The notes under the pieces: generated by a model
Databases searched by the model: none
Seen by the model: only the letters and a program-made list of their open reading frames with translations
Told to the model about the DNA's origin: nothing
Made by a program: the position numbers and the translations under genes
NCBI RefSeq assembly: GCF_024124825.1
Contig: NZ_JAMXSS010000002.1
Coordinates: 3,162,001 to 3,226,000, forward strand
Source of the DNA: Arthrobacter sp. H16F315
Lineage (GTDB): Bacteria > Actinomycetota > Actinomycetes > Actinomycetales > Micrococcaceae
DNA: 64,000 nt
Direction: 5' to 3'
Shown: positions 50,135 to 59,223 of the stretch, one piece after another
Layout: each line of letters opens with the position of its first letter
How positions within the stretch are numbered: position 1 is the stretch's first letter

Positions 50135-50803
50135 ATGGCTCTTGAGTTCTCCCGCCTGGGTTTCGCCCCGGAATTCGTCGAATATGCCCGTGGCTGGGAC
50201 ATCCAGCGCAACCTCCATCAGCGGGTCCTCGCCGGAACCGCACCCAGTACGGTCCTGTTGCTTGAACACGCCGCCGTGTATACCGCGGGTAAACGCACCG
50301 AAGAGCACGAACGCCCGTTTGACGGCACCCCGGTGGTTCCCGTGGACCGTGGCGGCAAGCTCACCTGGCACGGGCCCGGGCAGCTCATCGGCTACCCCGT
50401 TATCAAACTCAGGAACAAAGCCGGCATCCGCGATTATGTGGAACGGCTGGAGGCTGTGATCATCGCCGTCCTGGCCGACTACGGAATCAACGCGGTCCGG
50501 ATCAAGGGCCGCGCCGGGGTCTGGATCGAGCAGGACCGGAACGGGCCGGCACGCAAAATCGCCGCGATCGGCATCCGTGTCCACGAGGGCGTCACGATGC
50601 ACGGCTTCGCCATCAACTGCAATAACGATCTCGCCCCCTACGGCCAGATCATTGCCTGCGGCATCAGCGACGCCGGCGTCACCACGATCTCGCAGGAGAC
50701 GGGCCGGGACGTCTCCCCCGCCGACCTCGTGTCGCGGATCATCGAAGAACTGCGCAACAATGAAGAAGCGCTAGTTGCAACCCATGAAGGAGCTCTACTG
50801 TGA
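50135..50803 (+). CDS. lipB: Octanoyl-[acyl-carrier-protein]:protein N-octanoyltransferase
   Basis: First step of lipoate synthesis: moves octanoate from ACP to the lipoyl-domain lysine. Length 222 aa. Signature [17 protein letters not shown] near residue 75, catalytic lysine in [13 protein letters not shown] and catalytic cysteine in [13 protein letters not shown] near residue 175. ATG at 50135 ([12 protein letters not shown]). Its stop overlaps the lipA GTG in GTGA, so the two are translationally coupled. The substrates of this pathway include the E2 encoded at 40765. It is divergent from the kinase gene. The frame is intact. Confidence 0.96.
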   Translation: MALEFSRLGFAPEFVEYARGWDIQRNLHQRVLAGTAPSTVLLLEHAAVYTAGKRTEEHERPFDGTPVVPVDRGGKLTWHGPGQLIGYPVIKLRNKAGIRDYVERLEAVIIAVLADYGINAVRIKGRAGVWIEQDRNGPARKIAAIGIRVHEGVTMHGFAINCNNDLAPYGQIIACGISDAGVTTISQETGRDVSPADLVSRIIEELRNNEEALVATHEGALL

Positions 50804-51806
50804 CCCTGGCACCAGAAGGCCGGAAAATGCTGCGTATCGAGCAGCGCAATGCGGCCACCCCGGTGGAACGCAAGCCGGAATGGATCAAGGCCAAGGTCCA
50901 GATGGGCCCGGAGTTTGTGCAGCTCAAGAAACTCGTCAAAAGGAAGGCCTCCACACCGTGTGTGAAGAGGCCGGCTGCCCCAACATCTTCGAGTGCTGGG
51001 AAGACAAGGAAGCAACGTTCCTGATCGGTGGCTCCGAGTGCACCAGGCGCTGCGACTTCTGCCAGATCGACACCGGCAAGCCCTCCCCTGTGGATGTTTT
51101 CGAACCAACCAAGGTGGCCCGCTCGGTCCTGGCGATGCAGCTCCGCTACGCCACCGTCACGGGGGTGGCCCGCGATGACCTCGCCGACGAGGGCGTCTGG
51201 CTCTACGCCGAAACGGTCCGCAAGATCCACGAGCTCAACCCGGGCACCGGCGTCGAACTCCTGATCCCGGATTTCTCCGGCAAGCCCGAGCACATTGCTG
51301 CGATCTGTGACTCCAAGCCCGAGGTGTTTGCCCACAACGTCGAGACCGTCCCGCGGATTTTCAAGCGCATCCGTCCGGCTTTCCGCTACGAACGCTCGCT
51401 GGATGTCATCACGCAGGGCCGCAAGCTCGGCATGGTGACGAAGTCCAACCTGATCCTGGGCATGGGCGAGACCCGCGAGGAGATCTCCGAGGCGCTGCGT
51501 GACCTGCACGATGCCGGCTGCGACCTGATCACCATTACCCAGTACCTGCGCCCGTCAGAACGGCACCTCCCGGTGGACCGGTGGGTCAAGCCGCAGGAGT
51601 TCGTGGACCTGCAGCAGGAAGCCGACGAGATCGGTTTCCTCGGTGTGATGAGTGGACCGCTGGTGCGTTCCTCATACCGGGCCGGCCGGCTCTGGGCCAC
51701 CGCGATGCGCAAAAAGGGCTGGGAAATCCCGGCCGCGCTCGCCCACATCGAGAGCTCCGGCAGCACCCGCCAGGAAGCCAGCTCGCTGCTCGCGGCGCAT
51801 TCCTGA
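50800..51806 (+). CDS. lipA: Lipoyl synthase (frame broken once)
   Basis: Radical SAM enzyme inserting two sulphurs into protein-bound octanoate; about 335 aa after repair. Auxiliary cluster cysteines lie in [12 protein letters not shown], the radical SAM cluster in CTRRCDFC, and the conserved C-terminal serine in [10 protein letters not shown]. The start is GTG at 50800, overlapping the lipB stop, with AAGGAG upstream. The frame breaks at AAAA 50938-50941; a fifth A changes LVKRKAS to [13 protein letters not shown], exactly the family sequence. Lipoyl synthase is essential unless lipoate is scavenged, so a real frameshift is improbable. Confidence 0.95.
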
Positions 51807-51896
51807 AGCCGGCGCCGACGAAGGCCGTTCAGGGCCGGCACCGGGGAAATCCGGCGTCCGGCCCTCCGGCGCAGATCACGTAGAATGTAAGGCACT

Positions 51897-52658
51897 ATGG
51901 CGAATTCCCCTGATCCCAGCAACTCCACTCCGGCTTCCGACACCCCGAAGCACGGCCTTTTTTCGCGTAAGCCCAAAGTGGCCAAGGTCAAGAAGCCGAG
52001 CCGCCTGAAGCAAATCGGCGAGGTCTTCCAGATGACCCGCCAGCACGATCCGATGGTCCAGTGGCTGATGCTCCTGGCGTTCCTCGGCGTCATCGCTGTC
52101 AGCTTTTTTGTCGGGTTCCTGCTGGACAACTGGATTACCGGGCTGATCATCGGCATCCCGCTGGGCATCCTCGCGGCCACCCTCATCCTCTCGCGCCGCG
52201 CCGAACGTGCCGCGTTCGCGCGGATCGAAAACCAGCCAGGTGCCTCGGGCGCGGCCATGGGCACGCTCAAGCGCGGCTGGATCGTCGAAGAGCAGCCTGT
52301 TGCGGTTAACCCCCGCACCCAGGACGCCGTCTTCCGCGCCATCGGCCGTCCCGGTGTTGTACTCGTCAGCGAGGGCCCCAGCGCCCGCGTCAAGCCCCTG
52401 CTCGACGCCGAACGCAAGCGCCTGGGCCGCATCCTGCCCAACGTCACTATCCACGTTATTGAAAGCGGCCGCGGCGAAGGCCAGGTTCCGATCAGCCAGG
52501 TCGCCAAGAAGATGACCAAGATGAAGAGCGAACTGACGAAGCTCGAGGTCAGCACGGTCTCCAAGCGCATCTCGTCGCTGGGCAGCCGCCTGCCGATCCC
52601 CAAGGGCATTGATCCCTACAAGGCCCGCCCGGACCGCAAGGCTTCCCGCGGACGCTAA
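51897..52658 (+). CDS. DUF4191 membrane protein
   Basis: Protein of 253 aa with two membrane helices (WLMLLAFLGVIAVSFFVGFL and ITGLIIGIPLGILAATLIL near residues 57-97). A charged N-terminal arm (KPKVAKVKKPSRLKQIG) comes first and a cytosolic domain follows (RGWIVEEQPVAVNPRTQDA, GRPGVVLVSEGP). It always follows lipA in actinobacteria (as in M. tuberculosis), but its function is unknown. ATG at 51897. The C-terminus is Lys/Arg-rich (KARPDRKASRGR). A terminator follows. Confidence 0.9.
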   Translation: MANSPDPSNSTPASDTPKHGLFSRKPKVAKVKKPSRLKQIGEVFQMTRQHDPMVQWLMLLAFLGVIAVSFFVGFLLDNWITGLIIGIPLGILAATLILSRRAERAAFARIENQPGASGAAMGTLKRGWIVEEQPVAVNPRTQDAVFRAIGRPGVVLVSEGPSARVKPLLDAERKRLGRILPNVTIHVIESGRGEGQVPISQVAKKMTKMKSELTKLEVSTVSKRISSLGSRLPIPKGIDPYKARPDRKASRGR

Positions 52659-52681
52659 GCCACACGCCAAAGACCAGGGAC

Positions 52682-52720
52682 GCCCCGGTAACCGCCGTTA
52701 AGGCCGGCCGCCGGGGCTTT
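52682..52720 (+). terminator. Terminator after the DUF4191 gene
   Basis: GCCCCGG at 52682-52688 pairs with CCGGGGC at 52711-52717 across a GC-rich loop that can fold further. TTTTCCGTTTT follows, the most T-rich tail in the window. Confidence 0.72.
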
Positions 52721-52789
52721 TCCGTTTTACCAGATTTCCCTGACCAGACTTTCCCCTGTCCCGCCGGGACCGAACCTGGAGATTCCGCC

Positions 52790-53152
52790 ATGAAACTGCC
52801 CTCCACTCCTGCCGCGATCCGCCTCTTCCGGGCACTGGCCATCGCCGAAGCTTTTAGCTGGGCCGCACTGCTGATAGGCATGTTCCTCAAGTGGGTCACC
52901 CGGACCACTGAGCTCGGTGTGGAAATCGCGGGTCCGATCCACGGTGCCTTCTTCATCGGCTACGGAATCTCAGCGCTGACGCTATGGAAGATGCAGCGGT
53001 GGCCGTTCCGGGCGGCTCTGTTCGCCGGGTTGTCCGCGGTGTTCCCTTTCGCCACGATCGGCTTTGAGCGCTGGGCCGGACGCCAGGGTTACCTGGACGT
53101 GCCCGCCGGAAAAGGCACGCCGACGCCGGCACGCCAGACGGCCGGGACGTAG
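52790..53152 (+). CDS. DUF3817 membrane protein
   Basis: Small membrane protein of 120 aa with three helices. AIRLFRALAIAEAFSWAALL opens the DUF3817 pattern, with IHGAFFIGYGISALTLWK and AALFAGLSAVFPFATIGFERW following. The C-terminus is short and polar. Members often lie as an extension of MFS carriers or alone, and no role is known. ATG at 52790 lies 131 bases after the DUF4191 gene, beyond its terminator, so it has its own promoter. Confidence 0.87.
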   Translation: MKLPSTPAAIRLFRALAIAEAFSWAALLIGMFLKWVTRTTELGVEIAGPIHGAFFIGYGISALTLWKMQRWPFRAALFAGLSAVFPFATIGFERWAGRQGYLDVPAGKGTPTPARQTAGT

Positions 53153-53179
53153 CCTTACTTCCCCGTCCGCTCCGTCCGC

Positions 53180-53217
53180 TCGCGGGTTCGGGGCGTCGTC
53201 GCGGGTTCGGGGCGTCG
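53180..53217. repeat. 19-base tandem duplication
   Basis: TCGCGGGTTCGGGGCGTCG occurs twice without a gap, in the convergent gap between the DUF3817 and RDD genes. There is no coding role. Confidence 0.9.
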
Positions 53218-53264
53218 AGTCCGCAAGGAAGCCGCGAGCCGTCAGCCGCGGCGTCCCGCAGAGG

Positions 53265-53675
53265 CTACATCCGGACCAGGACTGTGTCCATGGCCTTGTC
53301 GTGGAGTCCACGGTGGTCAGGGTCAAAGATGACCGCCGGGATCACCAGGCACAGGAGGACGCTTCGGACCAGGGCGGCCAAGGGGCCTGCGGGGCCGCCG
53401 CCGAGCCGGATCACATGGATCCCCACGATGCGGTGGCCGATGCTGTAACCAAGGGTGCCCACCAGCAGCGCCTGCTCGATCGCGAAGACGGCAAGCGTGG
53501 CCCAGGAATCCCCGGCGAACGCGAAGTTGCTGATCAGCAACGCGATTCCCCAGTCAAGGCAGATGGCCAGGATGCGTCGGCCGGCGCGGGCAATCGACCC
53601 CGGTCCGGACTCGGGCAGGCCAAGTCGCTCCCCGGGTACTTCGAAATGCCGGAGGTGTCCGGCCCGCTGAGCCAT
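53265..53675 (-). CDS. RDD family membrane protein
   Basis: Membrane protein of 136 aa. ARAGRRILAICLDWGIALLIS is the first helix, carrying the family's Arg and Asp (LDW in place of the usual RDD spacing). AIEQALLVGTLGYSIGHRIVG and AALVRSVLLCLVIPAVIFD are further segments, with the tail DPDHRGLHDKAMDTVLV typical of RDD proteins. The function is unknown; some are ion carriers. In M. tuberculosis a similar gene lies between DUF4191 and glnA1. ATG at 53675 has no strong ribosome site. It is divergent from glnA. Confidence 0.87.
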   Translation of the reverse strand: MAQRAGHLRHFEVPGERLGLPESGPGSIARAGRRILAICLDWGIALLISNFAFAGDSWATLAVFAIEQALLVGTLGYSIGHRIVGIHVIRLGGGPAGPLAALVRSVLLCLVIPAVIFDPDHRGLHDKAMDTVLVRM

Positions 53676-53742
53676 GAGCCTATGTCTTTACGATCAACCA
53701 CCCTCCAAGCCTATCGGCATTGGGCGGCCGCGCCGCTCTGTT

Positions 53743-53773
53743 CAGAGTGTGGACGTTCCGAGGCCACACTCTG
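53743..53773. promoter_or_regulatory. Perfect inverted repeat in the RDD-glnA gap
   Basis: Ten-base arms CAGAGTGTGG and CCACACTCTG are separated by 11 bases. It lies 226 bases before glnA and 68 bases before the RDD start. It could be an operator or a hairpin in either 5' leader. No other gene is seen in this 323-base gap. Confidence 0.5.
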
Positions 53774-53829
53774 GTCACGGATAGGCCACGTTGTGGACAG
53801 CGACTACCGTTTACCTGTCAGGGCATTCT

Positions 53830-53845
53830 GTAACGTGCCGGAAAC
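53830..53845 (+). promoter_or_regulatory. GlnR-like a/b site upstream of glnA
   Basis: GTAAC-N6-GAAAC matches the GlnR a-site/b-site pair (gTnAC-n6-GaAAC) known from Streptomyces and mycobacteria. It lies 154 bases before the glnA ATG. The second pair expected upstream is poorly kept (GTTTAC, then CAGGG). Nitrogen control of glnA would fit. AmtR is the alternative regulator in some relatives, but I see no AmtR-type box. Confidence 0.5.
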
Positions 53846-53998
53846 AAAGCGGACACCATGGGGAAATCCCGTGTCCTTAGGGTGGTAACAGTTGCCAGCG
53901 GCACAGGAGCGGGGCAGACCATTGTGTTTTCCCCGCTGTCGGACTGCGCTGGACCACGCGGCCTATGGCCGGATCTTTCACATGCATAAGGAGCATAG

Positions 53999-55423
53999 AT
54001 GTTCAAGACTGCGGACGAAGTCCTCAAGTTCATCAAAGACGAAGACGTAAAGTTCGTCGATATTCGCTTCACCGACCTCCCCGGCGTTCAGCAGCACTTT
54101 AATGTGCCGGCCAAGAGTGTCGACGCGGACTTCTTCGTCAACGGCCAACTCTTCGACGGTTCGTCGATCCGTGGCTTCCAGGGCATCGCCGAGTCGGACA
54201 TGCAGCTTATCCCGGACGTTACGACGGCGTTCCTCGACACGTTCCGCATGGAGAAGACGCTTGCGTTGAACTTCTCGATCGTCAACCCGCGCACGGGTGA
54301 CCCATACCACCGCGATCCCCGCGGCGTGGCTGAGAAAGCCGAGGCCTACCTGGCTTCCACCGGCATCGCCGACACCGCCTTCTTTGCGCCGGAGGCTGAG
54401 TTCTTCGTCTTCGACAACGTCCAGTACCAGTCCTCTCCGCAGGGCAGCTTCTACAAGATCGACTCCGAGGAAGCTCACTGGAACACCGGCCGCGAGGAAG
54501 AGGGCGGAAACCTCGGGTACAAGACTCCGATCAAGGGCGGCTACTTCCCGGTCTCCCCCACCGACAAGCAGGCCGACCTCCGCGATGCCATGTGCATCGC
54601 CCTGGACGAAGCCGGCCTTGAGGTTGAGCGCAGCCACCACGAGGTCGGTTCCGCCGGCCAGGCTGAGATCAACTACAAGTTCACCACCCTGACCCACGCA
54701 GCTGATGACCTGCAGAAGTTCAAGTACGTCATCAAAAACACTGCCGATGCCTGGGGCAAGTCGGTCACCTTTATGCCGAAGCCGGTTTTTGGTGACAACG
54801 GTTCGGGCATGCACTGCCACCAGTCGCTGTGGACCGGTGGCGAGCCGCTGTTCTACGACGAAAAGGGTTACGCGGGACTCTCGGATATGGCGCGCTGGTA
54901 CATCGGCGGCCTGCTGAAGCACTCCTCGGCCGTGCTCGCGTTCACCAACCCGACGGTGAACTCCTACCGCCGCCTGGTCAAGGGCTTCGAAGCCCCGGTC
55001 AACATGGTTTACTCGCAGGGCAACCGCTCCGCCGGTATCCGGATCCCGATCACGGGCTCCAACCCTAAGGCCAAGCGCATCGAGTTCCGCGCACCGGACC
55101 CCTCCTCCAACCCGTACCTGGCCTTCGCGGCCCAGCTGATGGCCGGCATCGATGGCATCCGCAACCGCATCGAGCCGCCGGCTCCGATCGACAAGGACCT
55201 TTACGAGCTCCCCGCCGAGGAAGCCAAGGACATCCCCAAGGCGCCCGGCACGCTCGAAGAGGCCTTGGATGCCCTGGCCGAGGATAACGAGTTCCTCCAG
55301 GCCGGCGGCGTCTTCACCCAGGACCTGATCGACACCTGGATCGAATACAAGTACGAGAACGAGATCCGCCCGCTCTCGCTGCGACCGAACCCGTACGAGT
55401 TCGAGCTGTACTACGGCGTCTAG
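53999..55423 (+). CDS. glnA: Glutamine synthetase type I
   Basis: Makes glutamine from glutamate, ammonia and ATP; a 474-aa dodecamer subunit. Signature blocks are [52 protein letters not shown] and [19 protein letters not shown], plus NRSAGIRIP for ATP and ammonium. Tyr402 in DLYELPAEE is the adenylylation site, so GlnE (encoded at 59224-62236) can switch it off. ATG at 53999 with AAGGAGC upstream. A GlnR-like site lies 154 bases before the start. The frame is intact, and a very strong terminator follows. Confidence 0.97.
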   Translation: MFKTADEVLKFIKDEDVKFVDIRFTDLPGVQQHFNVPAKSVDADFFVNGQLFDGSSIRGFQGIAESDMQLIPDVTTAFLDTFRMEKTLALNFSIVNPRTGDPYHRDPRGVAEKAEAYLASTGIADTAFFAPEAEFFVFDNVQYQSSPQGSFYKIDSEEAHWNTGREEEGGNLGYKTPIKGGYFPVSPTDKQADLRDAMCIALDEAGLEVERSHHEVGSAGQAEINYKFTTLTHAADDLQKFKYVIKNTADAWGKSVTFMPKPVFGDNGSGMHCHQSLWTGGEPLFYDEKGYAGLSDMARWYIGGLLKHSSAVLAFTNPTVNSYRRLVKGFEAPVNMVYSQGNRSAGIRIPITGSNPKAKRIEFRAPDPSSNPYLAFAAQLMAGIDGIRNRIEPPAPIDKDLYELPAEEAKDIPKAPGTLEEALDALAEDNEFLQAGGVFTQDLIDTWIEYKYENEIRPLSLRPNPYEFELYYGV

Positions 55424-55454
55424 CTGGATCACTGGGCTAAAGCACTACTAGTCC

Positions 55455-55494
55455 ACAACGACGGCCCCCACCTTTTGGTGGGGGCCGTCGTTGT
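55455..55494. terminator. Strong terminator shared by glnA and the HTH gene
   Basis: An 18-base perfect stem around TTTT (ACAACGACGGCCCCCACC and complement). It serves convergent genes on both sides. Confidence 0.88.
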
Positions 55495-55521
55495 TCGAAC
55501 CAATTGCCGCCCGTTTGTTAG

Positions 55522-55722
55522 TCAGCGCTTGCCGTACTTCCTGTGCACTGCCTGCTTGCTCACGCCAAGGCACGTTGCTATGGCTTCCCACGAGAGTCCC
55601 GCCCGGCGGGCGCGCAATACCGTTTCCGTCTCGGTGCGTGCCACCTCCTTGCGAAGTTCGGCCACCGCGTACAGCGCCTCCGCCGGCCCCTTGCCGTCCA
55701 TTGAACCGATCAGTGTTTCCAT
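55522..55722 (-). CDS. Small helix-turn-helix protein
   Basis: Protein of 66 aa. After a helix (ALYAVAELRKEVARTETETVLRA) comes a HTH of the resolvase/sigma-like type: RRAGLSWEAIATCLGVSKQAVHRKYGKR. I chose ATG at 55722 (METLIGSMDG) with AGGAGGT upstream. It may be a DNA-binding regulator without a ligand domain, or a partner of another protein. Homologues occur across Micrococcaceae. No neighbour suggests a target. Confidence 0.75.
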   Translation of the reverse strand: METLIGSMDGKGPAEALYAVAELRKEVARTETETVLRARRAGLSWEAIATCLGVSKQAVHRKYGKR

Positions 55723-55796
55723 CAGACACCTCCTGGCGTCAAAGTTAGTTGACGAGGGCCCAAAAGTCAATGAACGTTGACAAGAGGCTGCGATCA

Positions 55797-56312
55797 TCAG
55801 AACGAGCGGTAGAGCATCCGCTGCGGTCCCGCGTCGCCGCCCAGATACTGGCCGTGGTCCGTGAAACCCGCGTTGCGGTAGGCTGCCCGGCCTGCGGGGT
55901 TAGCGTTGTTGACAGACAGCACCACGCCGGCCTGCGCGCCGCCGAGGGTGGCGGTGAGATGGGCTGCCGCCCGGACGGCCGCCGCCGCCGCCGCGGTGCC
56001 CAGGCCGCGGCCCTGCCGGTAGCGGTCGATCAGGAAACCGCGCAGCAGCCAAACGGATTCGTCATCGGCCCAGCCAGCCAAGGTCGCGGCCCCGCTCTGC
56101 AGCGTCAGGACCCCGACGGCGGCTCCGTTCCAGTCAATCGCGTACGGGTGCCGGGAGTCCTCTTCGAGCCCGATCAGCACCATCCGCAGCGGGTCACCAA
56201 CGAACCTCTGCTGCTCTTCGGTGACGTTCAGTTCGGCGATTTCGCCCAATTTGATGGCGCGGGCGTCGTCGTCGAGGTTCTTCAGTGGCAGCAGCCACAC
56301 AAGTTCAGGCAT
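55797..56312 (-). CDS. GNAT family acetyltransferase
   Basis: Protein of 171 aa. The acetyl-CoA loop is LIDRYRQGRGLGTAAAAAAV, with VVLSVNNANPAGRAAYRNAGF as the strand and terminal helix. The N-terminal part carries ITEEQQRF-type helices (NVTEEQQRFVGDPLRM), as in spermidine/aminoglycoside acetyltransferase relatives. The substrate cannot be assigned. ATG at 56312, intact. It follows the VOC gene after 51 bases on the same strand. Confidence 0.86.
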   Translation of the reverse strand: MPELVWLLPLKNLDDDARAIKLGEIAELNVTEEQQRFVGDPLRMVLIGLEEDSRHPYAIDWNGAAVGVLTLQSGAATLAGWADDESVWLLRGFLIDRYRQGRGLGTAAAAAAVRAAAHLTATLGGAQAGVVLSVNNANPAGRAAYRNAGFTDHGQYLGGDAGPQRMLYRSF

Positions 56313-56363
56313 ACCAAAAGCGTACCCACCCGGGCCGGATAGCAGTCGGGGGCCCGGATCGCC

Positions 56364-56780
56364 TCAGAGCGCCGCATCCTTGGGCGGCCCGGCCGGGTCC
56401 ATCCAGAAGACCTCCCAGAGGTGGCCGTCCGGGTCCTGGAAGCTGTGGGTGTACATAAAGCCGTAGTCCTGGGCTTCTTGGGACGGGGTTCCGCCGGCAG
56501 TAAGGGCGGTCCTGACCAGCTCGTCCACGGCCTCGCGGCTGGCCAGGGAAAAGGACATAATGGCCTCGGTGGCGCTGCGGGCATCCGCGACGGGCCTGGC
56601 GGTAAAGGTCTTGAAGTATGCCTCGACGAGCAGCATCACAAAGGCGTCGTCGTTGACAATCATGCACGTGGCGTTTTCGTCGGTGAAGTCAGGGTTGAAG
56701 GAAAAACCCAGTGCGCTGAAGAATGCGACCGACTTTTCCAGGTCCCTGACGGGGAGGTTGAGGAACATTTGCTTGGCCAT
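56364..56780 (-). CDS. VOC superfamily (glyoxalase/bleomycin-resistance-like) protein
   Basis: Protein of 138 aa with a single paired beta-alpha-beta-beta-beta set. FLNLPVRDLEKSVAFFSALGF is the first strand and helix, and YTHSFQDPDGHLWEVFWMDP the last, with a His and Glu that can bind metal. The fold covers lactoylglutathione lyases, dioxygenases and drug-binding proteins, so no substrate is given. ATG at 56780. Similar VOC proteins are numerous in Arthrobacter. Confidence 0.88.
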   Translation of the reverse strand: MAKQMFLNLPVRDLEKSVAFFSALGFSFNPDFTDENATCMIVNDDAFVMLLVEAYFKTFTARPVADARSATEAIMSFSLASREAVDELVRTALTAGGTPSQEAQDYGFMYTHSFQDPDGHLWEVFWMDPAGPPKDAAL

Positions 56781-56844
56781 GGCCCAAAATTAGCACCGTC
56801 ACCCGGCGCCTGCCAGCCCCAACGCTCCCCCTCAGGAGCGTGGG

Positions 56845-57594
56845 TCAGAGCACCTTGGAGAGGAAATCCCGGGTCCGCTGCTGCTGGGGGTTGCCGAAGA
56901 GCTCCTCCGGGGCGCCCTCTTCACAAATGACGCCGTCCGCCATAAAGAGGACCCGGTCCGCTACTTCGCGGGCGAAGCCCATCTCGTGGGTGACAAGCAC
57001 CATTGTCATCCCCTCGGCCGCCAGGTCCTTGATGACCTGGAGCACTTCGCCGACCATCTCGGGGTCCAGGGCCGAGGTCGCCTCATCGAAGAGCATAATG
57101 TCCGGATTCATCGCCAAGGCACGGGCGATTGCCACCCGCTGCTTCTGGCCACCGGAAAGTGACACCGGCCGGGCATCCGCTTTCTCGGCCAGCCCCACAC
57201 GCTTGAGCAGCTTGACGGCGTTGGCCAGGGCTTCGTCCTTGCCCTGCTTTTTGGATTCCACCGGCGCGAGCATGATGTTCTCGAGCACGGACATGTGCGG
57301 GAACAAGTTGAAGTGCTGGAAGACCATACCGACGTGCCTGCGCACTTCGTTGATGTCCACCTTGGGGTCCGTGACGTCGAAGCCGTCCACCGTGACCTGG
57401 CCGGCGGTGACGTCTTCAAGCTTGTTCAGGCAGCGCAGGAAGGTTGACTTGCCCGATCCCGAGGGTCCGATGACGCAGACAACCTCGCCTTCGCCAACTT
57501 CGGCGGTGATCCCTTTGAGGACCTCGTTTGATCCGAAGGACTTTTTCAGCCCCCGGACGGAGATTTTACTGGGTGCAGTGACTGCCGTGCTCAT
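56845..57594 (-). CDS. glnQ: Polar amino-acid ABC transporter ATP-binding protein
   Basis: ATPase of a glutamine/glutamate-type uptake system, 249 aa. Walker [11 protein letters not shown]-loop [18 protein letters not shown], signature [15 protein letters not shown], Walker [16 protein letters not shown] and H-loop [11 protein letters not shown] are all present. Its ATG overlaps the stop of the upstream substrate-binding/permease gene (ATGA), so the subunits are made together. Specificity for glutamine is inferred from the family and the location between two glutamine synthetase genes; other polar amino acids are possible. Confidence 0.93.
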   Translation of the reverse strand: MSTAVTAPSKISVRGLKKSFGSNEVLKGITAEVGEGEVVCVIGPSGSGKSTFLRCLNKLEDVTAGQVTVDGFDVTDPKVDINEVRRHVGMVFQHFNLFPHMSVLENIMLAPVESKKQGKDEALANAVKLLKRVGLAEKADARPVSLSGGQKQRVAIARALAMNPDIMLFDEATSALDPEMVGEVLQVIKDLAAEGMTMVLVTHEMGFAREVADRVLFMADGVICEEGAPEELFGNPQQQRTRDFLSKVL

Positions 57595-59099
57595 TTGTTA
57601 AACCTCTTATCCGCGACGTTGGCCAGCTTGGTCAGCAGCATAATTACCACGAAGTACAGGACCGCCACGATCAGCAGCGTTTCGGTGATCCGGAAATTTC
57701 CTGCGTAGATCTGCTGGCCCTGGTAGAGAAGTTCGGCGAAGCCGATGGCCAGCAGCAGGGAACTGTCCTTGAGCATGATGATCAGCTGGTTGATCAGTGA
57801 CGGTGTCATAATCTTGAAGGCCTGCGGGACCACCACCTTTTGCATCGACTTGGCGTAGCCCAGGCCGAGGCTGCGGCTGGCTTCGAGCTGGCCGGGGTCC
57901 ACCGACTGGATGGATCCCCGGACGATCTCGGTAATGTACGCGCCGGAGTTCAGGCTGAGGGTCAGCACACCGGCGACCCAGATGTCGATCGGTGCACCGG
58001 TAAGCTGCGGGATGCCGAAGTAGAAGAAGAAGGCCCAGACCAGCAGCGGCGTGCCGCGGAAAATGCTGACGTAGGTGGTGGCGATACCACGCAACAGGAT
58101 GCTGGTCGAGATCTTCAGGAAGGCCATCAGCAGGCCGACGACCATGGCGACGGCGAACGAAATTCCGGTGACCAGGACTGTGTTTCCCAGCCCCTTCAGC
58201 AGTGCCGGGAAGCTGTTGATCAGGAGGTCCCAGAAGCTGGACTCGACGGCTTGGGCCGGGTCCTTGAGGTACTTGTCGAGGATTTCCTGGTACTTGCCGC
58301 TCGATTTCAGGTCCGCGAGGCCGGTGTTGAAGGCCTGCAGCAGTTCAGGGTTCTGGCCCTTGTTGACGGCGAATCCGTAGGAGCCGCCCTTTTCCTTCTC
58401 GGACACCGCCTTAAGGCCGTTGTTCTGGCTGATGCCATAGGCCAGGACCGGGTAATCATCAAAGACCGCGACGGCGTTGCCGGATTTGACCAGCTCGTAC
58501 ATCGTGGCGGACTGGTCCAGCGACTTGACCGTAAAGCCGTACTGCCCTGCGATGGACTTGGCGAACGTCTCCCCTTCACTGCCGGTCTTGGCCGTGACGG
58601 TCTTGTCCCTAAGGTCTCCGTAGCCCTTAATGTCCGTGTTGGCTTTCGCGACAGCCATCTGGACGCCCGACTCGAAATAGGGTTCGGAAAAGTCGTAGAT
58701 CTGCTTGCGCTGATCCGTGATGGACATCCCGGCGATGACACCGTCCACCTGGTTGGAGGACAGTGCCTGCAGTGCGGCGTTAAAGCCAAGCGACTTGATC
58801 TCGACGGCAAAACCCTGGTTCTTGGCGATCTCCCGGATGATGTCCATGTCGATGCCGGTCAGCTCGCCGCCGGTGTCGCGGAATTCAAACGGGGCGAAGG
58901 TGGTGTCCGTGCCGATGACGAATGTCTTTCCGGACAGGCTCGACGGCGTCGCGCCGGCCTGTGCCGCGGCTGGTGCTGCGGAGTCCGGTGCCGCGGCTGC
59001 GCCGGCGGCACCGAAGAACATTGCTGCAACTGCGAGCAAGGCTCCGATTACAGCGGTGGTCCGCCCTCTGGCGGCCCCGTTCTGCTGTGTTCTGGGCAA
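57591..59099 (-). CDS. Fused substrate-binding protein and permease of a polar amino-acid ABC transporter
   Basis: Single chain of about 502 aa. A signal/anchor segment ([20 protein letters not shown]) leads to a periplasmic-type binding domain ([19 protein letters not shown], ending [10 protein letters not shown] near residue 290), then a membrane domain with the ABC EAA loop ([20 protein letters not shown]). This is the GlnP layout of Gram-positives, with the receptor tethered to the channel. I prefer TTG at 59099 because AAGGGG lies nine bases upstream and the signal sequence then starts well; GTG at 59147 is in frame but has no ribosome site. It is followed by glnQ. Confidence 0.9.
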   Translation of the reverse strand: MPRTQQNGAARGRTTAVIGALLAVAAMFFGAAGAAAAPDSAAPAAAQAGATPSSLSGKTFVIGTDTTFAPFEFRDTGGELTGIDMDIIREIAKNQGFAVEIKSLGFNAALQALSSNQVDGVIAGMSITDQRKQIYDFSEPYFESGVQMAVAKANTDIKGYGDLRDKTVTAKTGSEGETFAKSIAGQYGFTVKSLDQSATMYELVKSGNAVAVFDDYPVLAYGISQNNGLKAVSEKEKGGSYGFAVNKGQNPELLQAFNTGLADLKSSGKYQEILDKYLKDPAQAVESSFWDLLINSFPALLKGLGNTVLVTGISFAVAMVVGLLMAFLKISTSILLRGIATTYVSIFRGTPLLVWAFFFYFGIPQLTGAPIDIWVAGVLTLSLNSGAYITEIVRGSIQSVDPGQLEASRSLGLGYAKSMQKVVVPQAFKIMTPSLINQLIIMLKDSSLLLAIGFAELLYQGQQIYAGNFRITETLLIVAVLYFVVIMLLTKLANVADKRFNK

Positions 59100-59223
59100 G
59101 AGTAACAACCCCTTGTTGATGAGCGGATGGAGTGCACGGCCAGACACGCAAAGCCCGGCCAGGCATCCCTAGAGATTACCTGCATTCACCGGTGCGGGCA
59201 GCGGCTGATCCCGAACGGCGGCG

